From Alphaproteobacteria bacterium (GTDB lineage: Bacteria > Pseudomonadota > Alphaproteobacteria > UBA11222): DNA of 48,745 bases. The notes below the pieces were generated by a model, which made no database searches, was not told the origin of the DNA, and worked only from the letters and a program-made list of their open reading frames with translations. Position numbers and translations under genes: made by a program. Positions 33,232 through 41,681 of this stretch are shown here, in pieces (the first letter of the stretch is position 1; every line of letters begins with the position of its first letter). Location: assembly GCA_009693835.1 (NCBI GenBank), contig SHWM01000010.1, forward strand, positions 1 to 48,745, read 5' to 3'.

Positions 33232-34389
33232 ATGCAACAGGCAGAACAGATTGCTCTATCAGAGCGTATGCTGCATTTCAAAGCTACCGGCACACAAACG
33301 ATGGCGGACGATGTCTTTACCAACCCTGTAAGCATCTATACCGACCAGGCCTATTTCCAGCGCGAGAGGGAACTGTTTTTCCGTCAGATGCCCTTGTTCA
33401 TGGGCCTGTCCAACCGCATTCCCAATCCCGGCGATTATTTCACCAATAATTTTACCGGCCAGCCGATCCTGATCATGCGCGGCGAGAAGGGCGAAGTGAA
33501 CGCCTTCCTGAATGTCTGCCGGCATCGCGGCACCCGGCTGATGGAAGATGAATGCGGCGCTGGCAAACGGCGTTTTTCATGCCCGTATCACGGATGGACT
33601 TATGACACCGCCGGCAGTCTGGTAAATATCCCGCAGGAAGAAAAATTCGGCGCGGTGAACAAGGCGGAGCTGGCCCTTACCCGTTTACCGGTTGCAGAGA
33701 AATATGGCCTGATATTTGTGCGCCCGGTTCCCGGCGCGCCGATTGATATTGACCGGCAGCTCGGCGGCCTTGCGCCGGAATTTGCAGCCTATGGTTTTGA
33801 TACGTACCACCATCACCGCTCGGTCACCGTGAAACATGATTTCAACTGGAAGATCGTGCAGGACACCTTCCTCGAAATTTACCATCTGCCGGTGCTGCAT
33901 CGCACGACGGTCAATCCCATTGTAGATTCGTCTCTCTATGCATTCGATCCTTATGATCTCAATCTCCGCTTCGCTATTCCGCGCAGAAATTTCGAAAAAA
34001 TCGCCGAGCAGCCCCCGCAGGACCGCAAATTCCTGCCGCATCTGGCGATCGTCTATTTGCTGTTCCCCAATACAACCTTTATCTGGCAGGGTACGCATGC
34101 CGAAGCCTGGACGGCCTATCCCGACAAGGACAATATTGACAAGACAGTGATTGAATTCACGCAGTTCACACCGCAAGCCGCCACGACCGATAGTGCGCGC
34201 CGTTTCTATGACAGGAATTTCGATGTCGCAATCGCCACAGTGGAAAAAGAAGATTTCCCGATGAGCGAATTTCTGAACGCGGGATTTTTCACCGGCGCAC
34301 AAAAAGAAGTAATATATGGGCGCAATGAACCAGCGCTTCAGTATTACCACGAAACGCTGCGCCGGGCGATGAAGGGCCTGAACTACTAA
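33232..34389 (+). CDS. Rieske non-haem iron oxygenase, catalytic (alpha) subunit
   Basis: 385 residues. The Rieske [2Fe-2S] ligands are Cys96-x-His98 and Cys117-x2-His120 (NVCRHRGTRL; SCPYHGWTYD). The mononuclear iron site has His218 and His223 in DTFLEIYHLPVLH. Glu215 stands where many ring-hydroxylating dioxygenases have the bridging Asp. No small beta subunit, ferredoxin or reductase is adjacent, so it probably uses partners encoded elsewhere. It presumably hydroxylates or demethylates the cluster's substrate. A GA-repeat precedes the ATG and serves as ribosome site. Confidence 0.85.
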   Translation: MQQAEQIALSERMLHFKATGTQTMADDVFTNPVSIYTDQAYFQRERELFFRQMPLFMGLSNRIPNPGDYFTNNFTGQPILIMRGEKGEVNAFLNVCRHRGTRLMEDECGAGKRRFSCPYHGWTYDTAGSLVNIPQEEKFGAVNKAELALTRLPVAEKYGLIFVRPVPGAPIDIDRQLGGLAPEFAAYGFDTYHHHRSVTVKHDFNWKIVQDTFLEIYHLPVLHRTTVNPIVDSSLYAFDPYDLNLRFAIPRRNFEKIAEQPPQDRKFLPHLAIVYLLFPNTTFIWQGTHAEAWTAYPDKDNIDKTVIEFTQFTPQAATTDSARRFYDRNFDVAIATVEKEDFPMSEFLNAGFFTGAQKEVIYGRNEPALQYYHETLRRAMKGLNY

Positions 34390-34422
34390 AACGTCAGTTA
34401 CACGGACAACGCAGACCACATA

Positions 34423-35292
34423 ATGCACGGACCGACTTCTCACTCTTACTTCTCACAACGGTTGCGGCTGCATTATGTGGACTGGGGCAATCAGGACGCC
34501 CCGCCATTGCTGTTAATCCATGGCGGGCGCGATCACTGCCGCAACTGGGACTGGGTGGCCGAAGTCTTCCGCGATGATTATCACATCATCGCACCAGATC
34601 TGCGCGGCCATGGCGACAGCCAGTGGATGGTGGGCGGTGCCTATAGTATCAATGATTACACCTATGATATTGCGCAACTGCTGCATCAGACTGGACTGAC
34701 GCCGGTGACCATTATCGGCCATTCGCTGGGCGGCAACATCGCGCTGCGCTATACCGGGCTGTATCCCGATAATGTGAAAAAGGTCGTGGCCATCGAGGGG
34801 CTGGGACCGCCGCCCTCCTTCACCCAGCAAATGGCGGATCAGACAAATATGGAGCGCGTGCGCGCCTGGATTGGCGATTTACGCAACGCCTCCGGCCGGC
34901 TGCCGCGCCGGTACAAAAGCGTGGAAGAAGCCTATGAGCGGATGCAGAAGGAAAATCCGCATCTCAGCCCCGAACGCGCCTATCATCTGACGGTGCATGG
35001 CGTAAACCAGAACGAGGATGGGACCTATAGCTGGAAATTTGATAATTATGTGCGCGTCTTTGCTCCGCGTCCCCCGGAAGCCACCGAGTTGCAGGAATTA
35101 TGGCAGGCGATAAGCTGCCCTACCCTGCTGTTCCGCGGCGCGGAAAGCTGGGCCAGCAATCCGCTGGAGGACGGCCGCGCGGCCTTTTTCCGCAATGTGC
35201 AGGTCGAGAATGTCGAAGGCGCGGGCCACTGGGTGCATCATGACCGGCTGGATGAATTTCTGCGGCTGACCAAAGCTTTTCTGAAAGCCTAG
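34423..35292 (+). CDS. Alpha/beta hydrolase
   Basis: 289 residues, cytosolic. The fold is shown by LLLIHGGRDHCRNWDW (oxyanion region), DLRGHGDS, the nucleophile elbow GHSLGGN with Ser101, and the C-terminal catalytic His in GAGHWVHHD. It may cleave a ring product or an ester/thioester in the same pathway; the substrate is unknown. It follows the Rieske gene by 33 bases and its TAG lies inside the palindrome that ends the operon. Confidence 0.82.
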   Translation: MHGPTSHSYFSQRLRLHYVDWGNQDAPPLLLIHGGRDHCRNWDWVAEVFRDDYHIIAPDLRGHGDSQWMVGGAYSINDYTYDIAQLLHQTGLTPVTIIGHSLGGNIALRYTGLYPDNVKKVVAIEGLGPPPSFTQQMADQTNMERVRAWIGDLRNASGRLPRRYKSVEEAYERMQKENPHLSPERAYHLTVHGVNQNEDGTYSWKFDNYVRVFAPRPPEATELQELWQAISCPTLLFRGAESWASNPLEDGRAAFFRNVQVENVEGAGHWVHHDRLDEFLRLTKAFLKA

Positions 35293-35350
35293 AGCAATTC
35301 CTTTTTAGACTGAACCAGTTGGTTCAATCTAAAAAGGTAATATTGCTCTA
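35290..35350. repeat. 61-base intergenic palindrome (hairpin)
   Basis: A nearly complete palindrome with outer arms TAGAGCAAT/ATTGCTCTA, middle arms CCTTTTTAGA/TCTAAAAAGG, inner arms TGAACCA/TGGTTCA and a two-base loop. About 26 base pairs can form. It includes the stop codon of the hydrolase gene and may end the transcript. The TAGAGC...GCTCTA ends resemble dispersed palindromic elements known in alphaproteobacteria; only one copy is in this window. Confidence 0.75.
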
Positions 35351-35363
35351 AATTATCATATAT

Positions 35364-35427
35364 AGACCGTGTTTTACGGATCAGACGGGATCGCCACGGG
35401 CGATTCCATCTGATCCGAACATGGTCT
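35364..35427. repeat. Second, unrelated intergenic palindrome
   Basis: An imperfect palindrome from AGACC to GGTCT, with arms CGGATCAGA/TCTGATCCG (377-385 and 409-417 of 35 kb) and ATCGCC/GGCGAT around a three-base loop. It lies 13 bases after the first palindrome and ends just before the GGAGG of the next gene, so it may affect that gene's translation. Confidence 0.7.
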
Positions 35428-35441
35428 GGAGGACTCGCATC

Positions 35442-36074
35442 ATGAAAATTGGCGTCCTGCCGGTTACCCCGTTCCAGCAGAACTGCACCCTGATGCTCTG
35501 TGAACAGACAATGATGGGCGCCGTCGTGGACCCGGGTGGCGACATAGAGAAAATTCTGGCCGCGGTCACGCAAATCGGCATGACGCTCGAGAAAATATTT
35601 CTCACACACGGCCACATGGATCACGCAGGCGCAACGGCGGAATTGGCGGAACGCCTGAACCTGCCTATTGAAGGGCCGCACATTGGCGACAAATTCTGGA
35701 TCGATGGCATCCCCGAACAATCGCGCCGCTACGGCCTTGCGCCCGCCAGGGCGTTCACACCGGACCGGTGGCTGGTGGACGGCGATCAAGTGCAATTCGG
35801 CACCGTTACGCTGGATGTCTATCATTGTCCGGGGCACACGCCAGGCCATGTGGTGTTTTTCGATCCGGTCTCCAGGATCGCACAGGTGGGCGATGTGCTG
35901 TTTCAGGGATCAGTCGGGCGGTCTGATCTGCCGGGCGGCGATCATGACACCCTGATCCGGTCCATCAAACAGAAGCTGTGGCCGCTTGGCGATGATGTGG
36001 TGTTTGTGCCGGGTCATGGACCGCTCTCCACCTTTGGCGAGGAGCGCCGCCACAACCCTTTCGTGGCGGATTAA
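35442..36074 (+). CDS. Metallo-beta-lactamase-fold hydrolase (glyoxalase II/YcbL-like)
   Basis: 210 residues. The metal motif THGHMDHAG (HxHxDH) is followed by metal His in CPGHTPGH, the bridging Asp in VGDVLFQGSVGRSDL and the last His in VPGHG, the order seen in glyoxalase II-like and persulfide-dioxygenase-like proteins. Substrate unknown. ATG at 35442 is chosen because GGAGGA sits eight bases upstream; the longer frame from 35421 overlaps the palindrome. Its stop overlaps the hflX stop. Confidence 0.88.
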   Translation: MKIGVLPVTPFQQNCTLMLCEQTMMGAVVDPGGDIEKILAAVTQIGMTLEKIFLTHGHMDHAGATAELAERLNLPIEGPHIGDKFWIDGIPEQSRRYGLAPARAFTPDRWLVDGDQVQFGTVTLDVYHCPGHTPGHVVFFDPVSRIAQVGDVLFQGSVGRSDLPGGDHDTLIRSIKQKLWPLGDDVVFVPGHGPLSTFGEERRHNPFVAD

Positions 36075-37414
36075 TGCGCCGAAACGCGCTTGCGGTAACG
36101 CGCCAGATCTTCTGGATCGATTGACGTCCGGACATACGCCGCGCCATCGGCATCATGGCGTAGCTCGATCACCTCGGCATGCTGGTGCAGCCAGGCCAGA
36201 TTGGCCCCGTCGCCGGGCGCCAGATGCAGATCAATCAGCTCGCGTCTTTCCGACAGCCGGGCTGCGACCGCCGCCAGAAGCGCATCACATCCCTCGCCCG
36301 TCGCCGCCGACAGCGCAAGTACGTTTTGCGTGCGCGCGGCCATATTGCGCACCTCGTCCCGCCTTTCGGGCTCCAGCAGGTCGATTTTGTTCAGCACCTC
36401 GATCATTGTCTCCCGGCGCTGCTCTGGCAGGCCAAGAGCTTCCAGAACCTCCAGCACGTCCTGTTTCTGCGCCAGTGACTGAGGATGTGAGATGTCACGC
36501 ACATGCACGATCAGATCGGCTTCCAGAACCTCTTCCAGAGTGGCGCGGAAAGACGCAATCAGATGCGTCGGCAGATCGGATATGAACCCGACCGTGTCTG
36601 AAAATATCGCGCGCCGCCGATCCGGCAGGGCGACGCCGCGCATGGTGGGGTCAAGCGTCGCAAACAACAGATCATCCGCGTACACGCTGGCGCGCGTCAG
36701 CCGGTTGAACAGGGTTGATTTTCCCGCATTGGTGTAGCCCACAAAGGCGACAATGGGGAACGGGGTTTTGGCCCGGCCCTTGCGATGGGCGTCGCGGGTG
36801 CGGCGCACCTGATCCAGTTCACGTGTCAGTTTGGCGATGCGTTCGGAGATCAGCCGCCGGTCGGTTTCGATCTGTGTTTCGCCGGGTCCGCCCAGAAAGC
36901 CCATGCCGCCGCGCTGGCGTTCCAGATGCGTCCATGACCGGACCAGACGGCCGCGCTGATACTCCAGGTGCGCCAGTTCCACCTGCAGGCGGCCTTCTCG
37001 GGTTTGAGCGCGGGCGCCAAAAATTTCCAATATCAGGCCAGTCCGGTCTATGACCTTGACGTTCCACGCCCGTTCCAGATTACGCTGCTGTACCGGCGTC
37101 AGGGTCCCGTCGACGATGACCACGTCCGGGGCAAGGTCCGTTATCATCGCCCCCAGTTCCGCCACCTTGCCTGAACCAAACAGATGCGAGGGGCTGGCCC
37201 TGCCGATGGGGACCGCAATTTTGAACGTCACGCCTAGCTGAATGGCCGCCGCCAGCCGCGCGGCTTCCTCCAGCCTGGACTGGGGGGTACGGGAAATCTG
37301 CGTATTCTTACCCGTAGGGACGGAGGATTTGAGATACGGATTCAGGACAATGGCCTGACCCGGCCCGGGCGCTTCGCCTGCCGGTTTGGAATTTTGTGGC
37401 CGGTTAAGTTGCAA
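36071..37414 (-). CDS. hflX: Ribosome-associated GTPase HflX
   Basis: 447 residues. The N-terminal HflX domain contains GSGKVAEL and DGTLTPVQQRNLE; a coiled linker has MGFLGGPGETQIETDRR; the GTPase domain has VGYTNAGKST (G1), DTVGF (G3) and NKID (G4). HflX splits stalled ribosomes under stress. The TTG start lies nine bases after hfq; no better start is present. Order hfq-hflX is widely conserved. Confidence 0.93.
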   Translation of the reverse strand: MQLNRPQNSKPAGEAPGPGQAIVLNPYLKSSVPTGKNTQISRTPQSRLEEAARLAAAIQLGVTFKIAVPIGRASPSHLFGSGKVAELGAMITDLAPDVVIVDGTLTPVQQRNLERAWNVKVIDRTGLILEIFGARAQTREGRLQVELAHLEYQRGRLVRSWTHLERQRGGMGFLGGPGETQIETDRRLISERIAKLTRELDQVRRTRDAHRKGRAKTPFPIVAFVGYTNAGKSTLFNRLTRASVYADDLLFATLDPTMRGVALPDRRRAIFSDTVGFISDLPTHLIASFRATLEEVLEADLIVHVRDISHPQSLAQKQDVLEVLEALGLPEQRRETMIEVLNKIDLLEPERRDEVRNMAARTQNVLALSAATGEGCDALLAAVAARLSERRELIDLHLAPGDGANLAWLHQHAEVIELRHDADGAAYVRTSIDPEDLARYRKRVSAH

Positions 37415-37422
37415 ACGGCAAA

Positions 37423-37680
37423 CTACCGGCTCGCCTCTTCGAGGCCCTGTGCGCCGTCAAAAAGCTGCACGGGGGCTGAAGGCATAATTGTCGAAATGGC
37501 GTGCTTATACACCAGTTGGGATTGAGAATCGCGGCGCAGAAGAACACAAAAATTGTCGAACCATGTAACGATTCCCTGCAATTTCACACCGTTTACCAGA
37601 AATATCGTCAGAGGCGTCTTGTTCTTGCGGACGGCATTCAGGAAAACATCCTGCAGATTTTGGGACTTATCTGATGACAT
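37423..37680 (-). CDS. hfq: RNA chaperone Hfq
   Basis: 85 residues, with Sm1 ([33 protein letters not shown] in part) and Sm2 containing the invariant YKHAIST. The hexameric protein pairs small RNAs with messages. Upstream of hflX in the usual order. Confidence 0.97.
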   Translation of the reverse strand: MSSDKSQNLQDVFLNAVRKNKTPLTIFLVNGVKLQGIVTWFDNFCVLLRRDSQSQLVYKHAISTIMPSAPVQLFDGAQGLEEASR

Positions 37681-37821
37681 GTTTTATGTCCCCATTTGGA
37701 TATTACATTGGCCGCAGCGAACGCCACACACACGCACCGCCACGCGTCCATTCAGCTAACGGATAATTTCTACACATATATTATACCTCCGCCATAAAAA
37801 AATAAGGGGCGGACTGTAAAA

Positions 37822-38676
37822 TTATTCGATTCTTTCAATATAAGATTTCCGGAGGGCCAGGGAAATGGCGCCGGGTTTGCCATTGCCTATAATTTGGGCG
37901 TCTATCTGGATAACCGGCATGACAAAATTAGTGGCGCTGGTCAAAAAGGCCTCCCTCGCCTGAAGTGTCTCGGCAAGGCTGAATTCGCGCTCATCGGTTT
38001 GCAGGCCAAGCTCCGGCGCCATGGCAAGGATGGCCCGCCGCGTGACCCCTGGCAAAATATCGTGACCCAGAGGATGTGTCGTCAGGACCCCTTCCCGGGT
38101 GATCATCCAGAATGTTGAGGAAGCGCCCTCTGTGAGGATACCCCGGTCATTGACGAACAAGGCCTCGGCCGCGCCCCGTTCCGCCGCCCCCTGCTTGGCC
38201 AGTATGTTGGCGAGCAGCGAGACGCTCTTAATATCGCGCCGCGTCCATCTGTTCTCGGGCACGCTGATCACCCGCACCCCAATTTCCGCCTGTGCGTGAC
38301 GCGCCGCCATATCCACCGGACGCGCCGTCACTACCAGCGTCGGCCGCACGCCGGGGACGGGAAACGCGTGATTACGTGGTGAAACGCCTCTGGTGATCTG
38401 CAGATAAAGCATGCCGCCATCAATGATCCGGTTCCGCCGCAACATATCCTTGAGAATAAGTGTCAGTACGGCAGGCGGCAGAGGCCAGTCAATCCGCAAA
38501 GCCGCCAGAGATTGAGAGAGCCGTTGCAGATGCCATGCATGATTGACGATATGGCCGGCATAAACAGGAAATACTTCGTACACGCCGTCCGCAAACTGAA
38601 AGCCGCGGTCTTCAATGGCTATCTGCGCCTGCCGCACTGGCAGGTAGCGTCCGTTTACATAGGCAATACGGCTCAT
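37822..38676 (-). CDS. dat: D-amino acid aminotransferase-like class IV aminotransferase
   Basis: 284 residues, PLP fold type IV. AYVNGRYLP, EDRGFQFADGVYEV, PLP lysine Lys150 in RRDIKSVSLLANILAK, and LTEGASSTFWMI support D-alanine transaminase, which makes D-glutamate and D-alanine. A dat-like gene in this place, between trk and hfq, is usual in alphaproteobacteria. Branched-chain activity cannot be excluded. Confidence 0.88.
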   Translation of the reverse strand: MSRIAYVNGRYLPVRQAQIAIEDRGFQFADGVYEVFPVYAGHIVNHAWHLQRLSQSLAALRIDWPLPPAVLTLILKDMLRRNRIIDGGMLYLQITRGVSPRNHAFPVPGVRPTLVVTARPVDMAARHAQAEIGVRVISVPENRWTRRDIKSVSLLANILAKQGAAERGAAEALFVNDRGILTEGASSTFWMITREGVLTTHPLGHDILPGVTRRAILAMAPELGLQTDEREFSLAETLQAREAFLTSATNFVMPVIQIDAQIIGNGKPGAISLALRKSYIERIE

Positions 38677-38695
38677 CGGAATCTTTCAGTCAATA

Positions 38696-40150
38696 TCAGC
38701 CGCGCCAGAAGGCAGGGCTTAACAGTGTCAAAACCGTCAACACCTCCACCCGCCCGAAGATCATGCCGATCATTGCAAGCGCCCGCGTCACCTCGGATAG
38801 CCCTGCATAGGGCGTCCCCGCATTATCAAAAAACAATGCCGCAGCAGGGCCCGAATTACTGATGGCGGCGGCGGCGAGCGCAAAGGACTGCTCCAGGTTT
38901 GGCCCCGTAATTGATATCAGCAGTGTTCCCAATGCCAGAACAAATATAAGCCCGATAAAAACAACCCATACAGCCGCAATCTGCGCATCTTTCACGCCAG
39001 CCTCGCCATAGCGGAGTCGCAGCACCTCGTTAGGCGCAATCAGACGCGCCAGTTCAAGCCATCCCTGCTTCATGACCAGGCCTACACGCATTTCCTTGAA
39101 ACCGCCGCTGGTAGACCCGGTCGCCCCCCCCACCAGCAGGGCGACAACAAACAACAGGCCCACAATCAAGGGGGCGCCTGCAATATTTCCGGTCCAGAAA
39201 CCCGTCGTGGTCAGAAACGACACGCCGTTAAACAGCGCCCAATGTAGATTGTTCACTCCCGCCGGATAGTTTTCGAGTTGCGACGCCGCCAGCACTGCGG
39301 ACACTGTTATCAGTATCGCAATGCCAAGATAGCGCGCCTCCGGGTCAACGCGATAGCCGGTCCAGCGCCCGTGCGCAGCCGCCCAATGCAACGCCATATT
39401 CATCGCGCCGAGTATCATGAAAACTGCCGCGACCGCCTCGATGCTGGTGGAATGGAAAGCGCCGATGGACCCATCCCGTGTGCTGAAACCCCCGGTGGAG
39501 ACGGTACTGAGCGCATGGCAGAAAGCATCGAAAATTGGCATTCCCGCGCCCCAAAGCGCCAGAAAACACATCACCGTCAGCGCCGAATATATACTCAGCA
39601 GCGCCCGCGCCACCTGAGCCAAACGCCCGAACAAAGTCTGTCCATCACCATGCGGCATGGCGGCATATTGCAACTGAAGACCGCCAATGCCCAGCGTGGC
39701 GAGAATGCCGCTTGCCGCAATGATCGTGTAAAGGCCGCCCAGCCATTGCATCAGTGCGCGCCACAGCAAAATCGCCGCAGGCTGATGATCCAGATGCCTT
39801 ATCACGGTGGCGCCGCTGGTCGTGAATCCGGAAACCGCTTCAAACAACGCGTTCAACGGGGTGAATACGGCGCCTGAAAAATAAATCGGCACCGCCGCAA
39901 ACAAGGGCAGGACCGTCCAGGTCAGCACGATCAGCAAAAGACCGCCGCGTTTCGTTAGCTCGGCTTCCTTCCCGCGCAGGCTGATAATGATTGCGCCGGC
40001 AAAGAACCCGCTAATGGCACCTGAATTAAAAAACACCGCCATGTCTTCCATATCATTGGCGACCATAGCTCCCAGCGCGGGAATAAACATAGCCAGGCTA
40101 ACCCCCGCCAGCAGCCAGCCAAATACACAAATTACAGCGTCCGCCTTCAT
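38696..40150 (-). CDS. trkH: Trk potassium uptake protein, membrane subunit
   Basis: 484 residues with about ten to twelve transmembrane helices in four channel repeats. Filter-like loops include SGFTTSGATV, STVSTGGFSTRDGS, LTTTGFWTG and ISNSGPAA, each with the single Gly of KtrB/TrkH filters. It forms the K+ channel gated by TrkA, encoded just upstream in the same direction. Confidence 0.93.
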   Translation of the reverse strand: MKADAVICVFGWLLAGVSLAMFIPALGAMVANDMEDMAVFFNSGAISGFFAGAIIISLRGKEAELTKRGGLLLIVLTWTVLPLFAAVPIYFSGAVFTPLNALFEAVSGFTTSGATVIRHLDHQPAAILLWRALMQWLGGLYTIIAASGILATLGIGGLQLQYAAMPHGDGQTLFGRLAQVARALLSIYSALTVMCFLALWGAGMPIFDAFCHALSTVSTGGFSTRDGSIGAFHSTSIEAVAAVFMILGAMNMALHWAAAHGRWTGYRVDPEARYLGIAILITVSAVLAASQLENYPAGVNNLHWALFNGVSFLTTTGFWTGNIAGAPLIVGLLFVVALLVGGATGSTSGGFKEMRVGLVMKQGWLELARLIAPNEVLRLRYGEAGVKDAQIAAVWVVFIGLIFVLALGTLLISITGPNLEQSFALAAAAISNSGPAAALFFDNAGTPYAGLSEVTRALAMIGMIFGRVEVLTVLTLLSPAFWRG

Positions 40151-40213
40151 GGCGCATCCCCCGCGAATGACGGGCGCCCGGGAATACTTTTTAGCCGAAC
40201 GGTTTTTTGTCCG

Positions 40214-41590
40214 TCAGAAATATTCAAGGCTGACCCGGAACATTTGCTCAACCTTCTTAACCATATCGGCGAGCGCCAGAATGACCACCCTGTCGCCGGT
40301 CCGGATAATTGTATTGCCGCGGGGCACAATGACCTGATCTCCCCTTACAATGGCGCCGATCATGATGCCACGGGGTATTTCCGCCTCGTTCAGCGGCTTG
40401 CCAATCACCGTGGCCGTTTCCAGAGCCTCCGCCTCCAGGACTTCGGCTGTGCCGTTAAACAGGCTGTACAGGCCGCGTATCCGCCCCCTTCTCACATGCT
40501 GCAAAATTTTCGATACGGTCATGGCGCGCGGATCAACGGACACGTCAATGCCAAGTGAGCGCATGAGCGGCCCATAGCCAGGATTATTTATCAGAGCAAT
40601 CGCCCGCTGGCATCCGCCCTGCTTCGCCAGAACAGACGCCAGTATATTGACCTCGTCATCATCCGTAACGGCGACGATGATTTCGGTTTCGGCAATATTC
40701 GCCTCCCGCAAAATCTCAAGATCAAGCGCGTCGCCGTGCAAAACAACAGTTTGAGAAAGCTGGTCGGCGGCCATTTCGGCGCGCTCCTTGCGATATTCTA
40801 TGATCTTTACACGGATGGAGCTATCGCTCTTTTCAAGCTCTCTTGCCACAAACATGCCTATATTGCCCGCGCCCAGTATAATAACCCGGCGCGCCGGCTT
40901 TTGCTCATACCCGAAAATATCCAGCGCGCGCCCGACATATTCATTAGCGGCGATGAAATAGGCCTGATCACCCACCCTCATCTGATCATCTCCGCGAGGA
41001 ATGAACAGCTTCGCGTCGCGCACGATACCGGCAATTATGATGTTGAGATCAGGAAACAGCTCGGTAAGCTGCCGCAGGGGCGTGTTCACGACGGGACAGT
41101 TTTCCTCCAGCAGCGTGCCCATCAGCATCACCCTGTCATCGGCAAAGGGCGCGGCTTCAAAGGCCCCCGGCATGGCGAGCCGCCGCAACACGGCGCGGCC
41201 AACCTCCACTTCAGGCGATATGACGACATCGATTGGCATGTGATCGCGGCTGAACAGATTGAGCCATTGCTGCTGGAGATAATTCTGGTTGCGGATGCGC
41301 GCTACCTTCATCGGAAGATTGAACAGCGCATGGGCCACCTGACAGGCCACCATGTTCACTTCATCATTCTGGGTGACCGCGATAAGCATATCCGCGTCCG
41401 CGGCGCCCGCGCGGTCAAGCACGTTCGGATCCGAAGCGTGCCCGGTCATGCCCTGCACATCCAGCGTATCACTGATTTTCCGGATCAATTCGGCGTTATG
41501 GTCAATCACCGTAACGTCATTGTGCTCTGCCGCCAGTTGCTTGGCGATATTGAAGCCCACCTGGCCCGCGCCGCATACAATGACTTTCAC
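40214..41590 (-). CDS. trkA: Trk system peripheral subunit TrkA
   Basis: 458 residues from a GTG start: two tandem RCK units. The nucleotide-binding motifs are CGAGQVGFNIAKQL (about 6-19) and ILGAGNIGMFVARELE near 235, each followed by a TrkA-C domain. It binds NAD(H) and ATP and gates TrkH. Located downstream of ntrX, as in many alphaproteobacteria. Confidence 0.95.
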   Translation of the reverse strand: MKVIVCGAGQVGFNIAKQLAAEHNDVTVIDHNAELIRKISDTLDVQGMTGHASDPNVLDRAGAADADMLIAVTQNDEVNMVACQVAHALFNLPMKVARIRNQNYLQQQWLNLFSRDHMPIDVVISPEVEVGRAVLRRLAMPGAFEAAPFADDRVMLMGTLLEENCPVVNTPLRQLTELFPDLNIIIAGIVRDAKLFIPRGDDQMRVGDQAYFIAANEYVGRALDIFGYEQKPARRVIILGAGNIGMFVARELEKSDSSIRVKIIEYRKERAEMAADQLSQTVVLHGDALDLEILREANIAETEIIVAVTDDDEVNILASVLAKQGGCQRAIALINNPGYGPLMRSLGIDVSVDPRAMTVSKILQHVRRGRIRGLYSLFNGTAEVLEAEALETATVIGKPLNEAEIPRGIMIGAIVRGDQVIVPRGNTIIRTGDRVVILALADMVKKVEQMFRVSLEYF

Positions 41591-41681
41591 GGCTCAATGC
41601 CACCAGGAACGCCGCACAATCCCATGACGCCAAAAGGCCCCGGAATGGCATCCGGGTTACGCGCGCCCGAACACATCCTTT

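Noticed and set aside
37789..37812. CCGCC/GGCGG hairpin upstream of the aminotransferase stop as terminator of hfq
   Set aside because: hfq is transcribed away from it, the stem is only five pairs and the loop is long and A-rich.
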